A stretch of 64,000 bases of DNA from assembly GCF_007992115.1 (NCBI RefSeq), contig NZ_BJZQ01000014.1:27959-91958 (forward strand), read 5' to 3'. The translations under genes were made by a program, and so were the position numbers. Source of the stretch: Aeromicrobium flavum. GTDB lineage: Bacteria; Actinomycetota; Actinomycetes; Propionibacteriales; Nocardioidaceae. The notes under the pieces are model-generated. The model saw only the letters and a program-made list of their open reading frames with translations. It was not told where the DNA came from and did no database searches. Positions 61,449 through 64,000 of the stretch are shown piece after piece (position 1 is the first letter of the stretch; every line of letters starts with the position of its first letter).

Positions 61449-63433
61449 CAGTCCTCGGCCGACCCGTAGTGGTCGAGGAACGACCGCATGTAGGCGCCGT
61501 CGATGTCGTCGTTGGTCGCGTAGGAGCCGACCCCCGACATCGCGGTCTGCGCGTACGACGACATGGAGTCGGGCGGGATGTCGCCCAGGGTGATGAGGCG
61601 CCCGTTCTCCAGGAAGGACTCCGGCACCTCCTCGCGCGGGATGACCCCGGACTCGACGAGCGCCAGGTAGGCCGAGATCTTGATCCGGTTGCTGCCGGCC
61701 GCGGCGCGGTCGTTGGCGTTCTCGGTGGCGCCCTGGGCCTCCGAGGTGAACGCCTCGCCGCTGGCGTCCTTGCCCAGGTCGACCGCCTGGCCCCAGGCGA
61801 AGTCGATGATCTCGCTGCCGGCCGTCCCGACCACGTCGGCACCGGGCAGCGGCACCATCCCGGTGGCGTCGGAGACGAGGTCGATGAACGCCTGGCGCTG
61901 GGCGTCGCGGTCCTTGGCGCCGTCGATCTCGACCTGGCCGACGGAGTACTCCGCCAGGCCGTTGAGCGCGGCCGTCCGCTCCAGGACGCCGCGCAGCTGG
62001 GTGCGCAGGTCGGGGTCGTCGGGGTCGTTCGCCAGGCCCGCACCGATGTTGTTGAGCAGCGTCTGCTGGTAGGACGCGGTGCCCTCGGCGATGCTCTGCA
62101 TGCCGTCGCCGGTGCTCATGGCGACCTGCATGAGGGACTCGAGGTCGTCGGTGAACAGCACCGGGTAGTCCTCGAACGTCCCGAGGTTCGGGATGGTCAC
62201 GGAGTCCGATCCACCCGTGCCGTCCCCGTTCGGGTACGTCAGCGCCGTCTCGACGGCCGGCATGTAGAACTGCAGGAGGTTGGCGATGTGGGGCGACGCG
62301 GCCTTGGCGTCCTCGGGGTTGAAACCGGGGCTGTTCGACACCTGGTCGAGGAACCGCGAGACCAGTCCGGTCGTCTCGCTGGGGTTCAGGCGCAGGTTCG
62401 TCTCGTTGGTGCCGATGCCCTCGACGGCGTGCGAGATGCCGCCGTACCCGTCGGCCTCCCAGCTGCGGTCGTTGAAGTAGTACGCCTGGCGGTCCCAGCC
62501 GTCGGCGGTGTCCTCCGTGAAGAACCGCAGGCCCGCCTCGGGGTTCTCGCCGAAGTTGTGCATGATCGCGGCCATCGGGTCGTCGTACCAGCTGTCGCCC
62601 CGGCCGGTGTCTAACGGTCCGTGGCCGTTGTGGCCGTACCAGATGTCGGCCGACATCGGTCCGTCCTTGGCCATGCGCTCGAAGTCGTCGAGCGTGCGCG
62701 CGGCGCCCAGGAGGAAGTCGTCGTCGTAGTTCGTGTCCTGCATGAGGTACGTGAGGATGTTCCCCCCGTTCATGCCGGTCGGGAAGTTCTCGGCGAAGGC
62801 GCGCTGCTCCTCGTCGGTCAGCATCGGGGCGACGCTGTAGCGCACGATGTCGCGACCGAACTCCTCCCCCGGGAAGCCAGGCTCGTTCGAGGCCGTGGAC
62901 AGGCCGGTGCGCAGTCGCTCCGCCAGCGTCGCGTACGCGTCGGGATCGTCGGATCCGCCGTAGCCCATGAGCGACGAGATGTTCGCCATGGCGCCGACGG
63001 TGCCGTCGGCGCCCAGCTCGGTGAACATCGAGGCCATGACGTCGCCGTCCTGACCCCACGTCGCGAGCAGGGCGGACACGCGCTCGACCTCGTCGGCGTC
63101 GCTCTCGTAGTCGATGTCGCCGACGGCGTCGGCGAGCTCCTCGCCGAGCATGTCCTTGACGCTGGAGAGGGTGTCGCGGGTGACCGTGTAGCTGGCCGAG
63201 CCGGTGCCCTCCGTGTCGAGCAGGACCGCGAGGTCGCGGCGCGTCGTCAGGTCCTCGAGGTGGTCGCGGAGCCACTGCGACTTCTTGCCCAGTGTGCTGT
63301 CGGACAGGGACGGCAGGGCGATCGGGCTGGAGCGCTCGGCGACCGAGCTCTGGGTGTCGATCGCCGACGCCAGGTCCGTGGCCGCGGTGATCGCCGCGTC
63401 GATCTTGTCGATCTCGATCTTGACCGTGGTCAT
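61448..63433 (-). CDS. Large hydrophilic protein, DUF6571-like, possible type VII secretion cargo
   Basis: 661 residues, acidic and mostly helical, no signal peptide and no membrane helix. The N-terminus MTTVKIEIDKIDAAITAATDLASAI is coiled-coil-like. A Trp- and Gly-rich middle includes ADIWYGHNGHGPLDTGRGDSWYDD and DRQAYYFNDRSWEADGYGG. The end reads YMRSFLDHYGSAED. It resembles the uncharacterised DUF6571 family as I remember it (not checked). The small gene just upstream looks WXG100-like, and such pairs are exported by ESX/type VII systems. No enzymatic motif is visible. Confidence 0.6.
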   Translation of the reverse strand: MTTVKIEIDKIDAAITAATDLASAIDTQSSVAERSSPIALPSLSDSTLGKKSQWLRDHLEDLTTRRDLAVLLDTEGTGSASYTVTRDTLSSVKDMLGEELADAVGDIDYESDADEVERVSALLATWGQDGDVMASMFTELGADGTVGAMANISSLMGYGGSDDPDAYATLAERLRTGLSTASNEPGFPGEEFGRDIVRYSVAPMLTDEEQRAFAENFPTGMNGGNILTYLMQDTNYDDDFLLGAARTLDDFERMAKDGPMSADIWYGHNGHGPLDTGRGDSWYDDPMAAIMHNFGENPEAGLRFFTEDTADGWDRQAYYFNDRSWEADGYGGISHAVEGIGTNETNLRLNPSETTGLVSRFLDQVSNSPGFNPEDAKAASPHIANLLQFYMPAVETALTYPNGDGTGGSDSVTIPNLGTFEDYPVLFTDDLESLMQVAMSTGDGMQSIAEGTASYQQTLLNNIGAGLANDPDDPDLRTQLRGVLERTAALNGLAEYSVGQVEIDGAKDRDAQRQAFIDLVSDATGMVPLPGADVVGTAGSEIIDFAWGQAVDLGKDASGEAFTSEAQGATENANDRAAAGSNRIKISAYLALVESGVIPREEVPESFLENGRLITLGDIPPDSMSSYAQTAMSGVGSYATNDDIDGAYMRSFLDHYGSAED

Positions 63434-63442
63434 GGCGGCCTC

Positions 63443-63787
63443 TCAGTACATCTGCTGCATGCGCCACTGCCGGGGCCAGTTGTTGCCCCGCCAGTCGTTC
63501 TCGGGCACCTTCTCGGGCTCGTTGCCGATCCGGTTCGAGATCGTGCTGACCGCCGTGTCGAACGCCTCGGTGATGCCGGCGCACTGCTCCTTCATCTCGG
63601 CGATCCAGGTGTCGGCCTCGGTGCAGACCCAGCCGCCGTTGGCCAGCGGGTTCGCGATGGCGTCGAGCGGCGACCCGTAGCCGTCGTAGACGTTGGTGCC
63701 GCAGCTGGTGACCGTCGTCTTCGCCGACTCCAGCGTGGTGAGGAACAGGTTGGGCTCGCGCTTGTCCTCGGTGTCTTCAGGTGTCAT
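63443..63787 (-). CDS. WXG100-like small protein
   Basis: 114 residues. Helical, with the pattern GGWVCTEADTWIAEMKEQC in the middle and ending PENDWRGNNWPRQWRMQQMY. A Trp-x-x-centred turn between two helices suggests the ESX/WXG100 superfamily, but the canonical Trp-x-Gly is not present, so this is a guess. ATG 63787 follows GGGGGAAG. The large protein starts 9 bp after its stop; both and the lipoprotein form one operon. Confidence 0.55.
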   Translation of the reverse strand: MTPEDTEDKREPNLFLTTLESAKTTVTSCGTNVYDGYGSPLDAIANPLANGGWVCTEADTWIAEMKEQCAGITEAFDTAVSTISNRIGNEPEKVPENDWRGNNWPRQWRMQQMY

Positions 63788-63919
63788 CGTCTTCCCCCGG
63801 CCGATGGTTGGTGCTCGGGCGCCAGCCTACAGATTCTCCGGCCCCTCGTCAGGCGGACGTGGTCACAACGGGCCATGTGAGCCTAGTCGCGGAGAACTGC
63901 CACGACCGCCGGTGTCCGC

Positions 63920-63925
63920 TACGAT
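63920..63925 (+). promoter_or_regulatory. -10 box for the gene at the window end
   Basis: TACGAT (63920-63925). With a start near 63932 the leader would be about 57 nt. The rest of the 200-bp gap between the WXG100-like gene and the next ATG shows nothing else clear. Confidence 0.4.
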
Positions 63926-63988
63926 CGTGCCAGCATCCGCAGTCCCTGTTCGAAGTGCTCGGGGGACGAACCGACTGAGGAGAACACC

Positions 63989-64000
63989 ATGGTGCAAGCA
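63989..64000 (+). CDS. Start of a gene cut by the window end
   Basis: ATG 63989 behind GAGGAG (63977-63982) begins MVQA before the sequence ends. Too little is visible to name it. Confidence 0.5.

Overview
The window is about 70% GC (by eye). It has GTG and TTG starts, many overlapping start/stop codons, and the gene orders lysA-hom-thrC-thrB-rho-rpmE-prfA-prmC-tsaC-wecA-atp. It also carries NucS instead of MutS/MutL and a separate ImuA'/ImuB/DnaE2 set. These point to a high-GC actinobacterium. My best guess is Propionibacteriales/Nocardioidaceae (Aeromicrobium-like), but this is inference without a database search. Nothing looks plasmid- or phage-borne. I see no rRNA, tRNA, CRISPR array or transposase, and no gene-free gap above about 225 bp.

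Layout. 1-6.1 kb: the 3' part of lysA, then an MFS exporter with its own MerR-type promoter inserted before hom-thrC-thrB. 6.1-14.9 kb: rho, a peroxidase, rpmE, prfA-prmC, a DMT transporter bracketed by a nested palindrome, tsaC-wecA. 14.4-22.6 kb: the F1Fo ATP synthase operon, with two AtpI-like membrane proteins in front and a DUF2550 gene behind. 22.6-22.8 kb: a 41-codon gene predicted to encode a secreted 16-residue peptide. 22.8-42.4 kb: B12 and short-chain acyl-CoA metabolism. Here pduO, ecm, hbd, ccr, mce, phaA, meaB, ech and etfBA together look like much of the front half of an ethylmalonyl-CoA pathway. They are interleaved with a ferritin behind an iron box, nucS, a CnoX-like protein and small membrane proteins. 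42.6-48 kb: an Opp-type peptide ABC transporter. 48.6-54.4 kb: imuA'-imuB-dnaE2, the SOS mutasome, with a perfect LexA box lying inside the promoter spacer. 54.5-59.9 kb: nrtR-nadA-nadB-nadC-cysteine desulfurase under two NrtR-like operators. 59.9-63.8 kb: two lipoproteins and a small-plus-large protein pair suggestive of type VII secretion cargo.

Two patterns run across the window. First, many genes have a TANNNT-type -10 hexamer exactly 6-7 bases before the start codon and no ribosome binding site, which predicts leaderless mRNAs. I used this to choose starts. Second, there are long palindromic elements with no coding role. The clearest is a pair of 57-bp copies with identical 13-base arms that bracket imuB. 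One lies inside the imuA' coding end; the other is extended to a 24-bp perfect inverted repeat between imuB and dnaE2.
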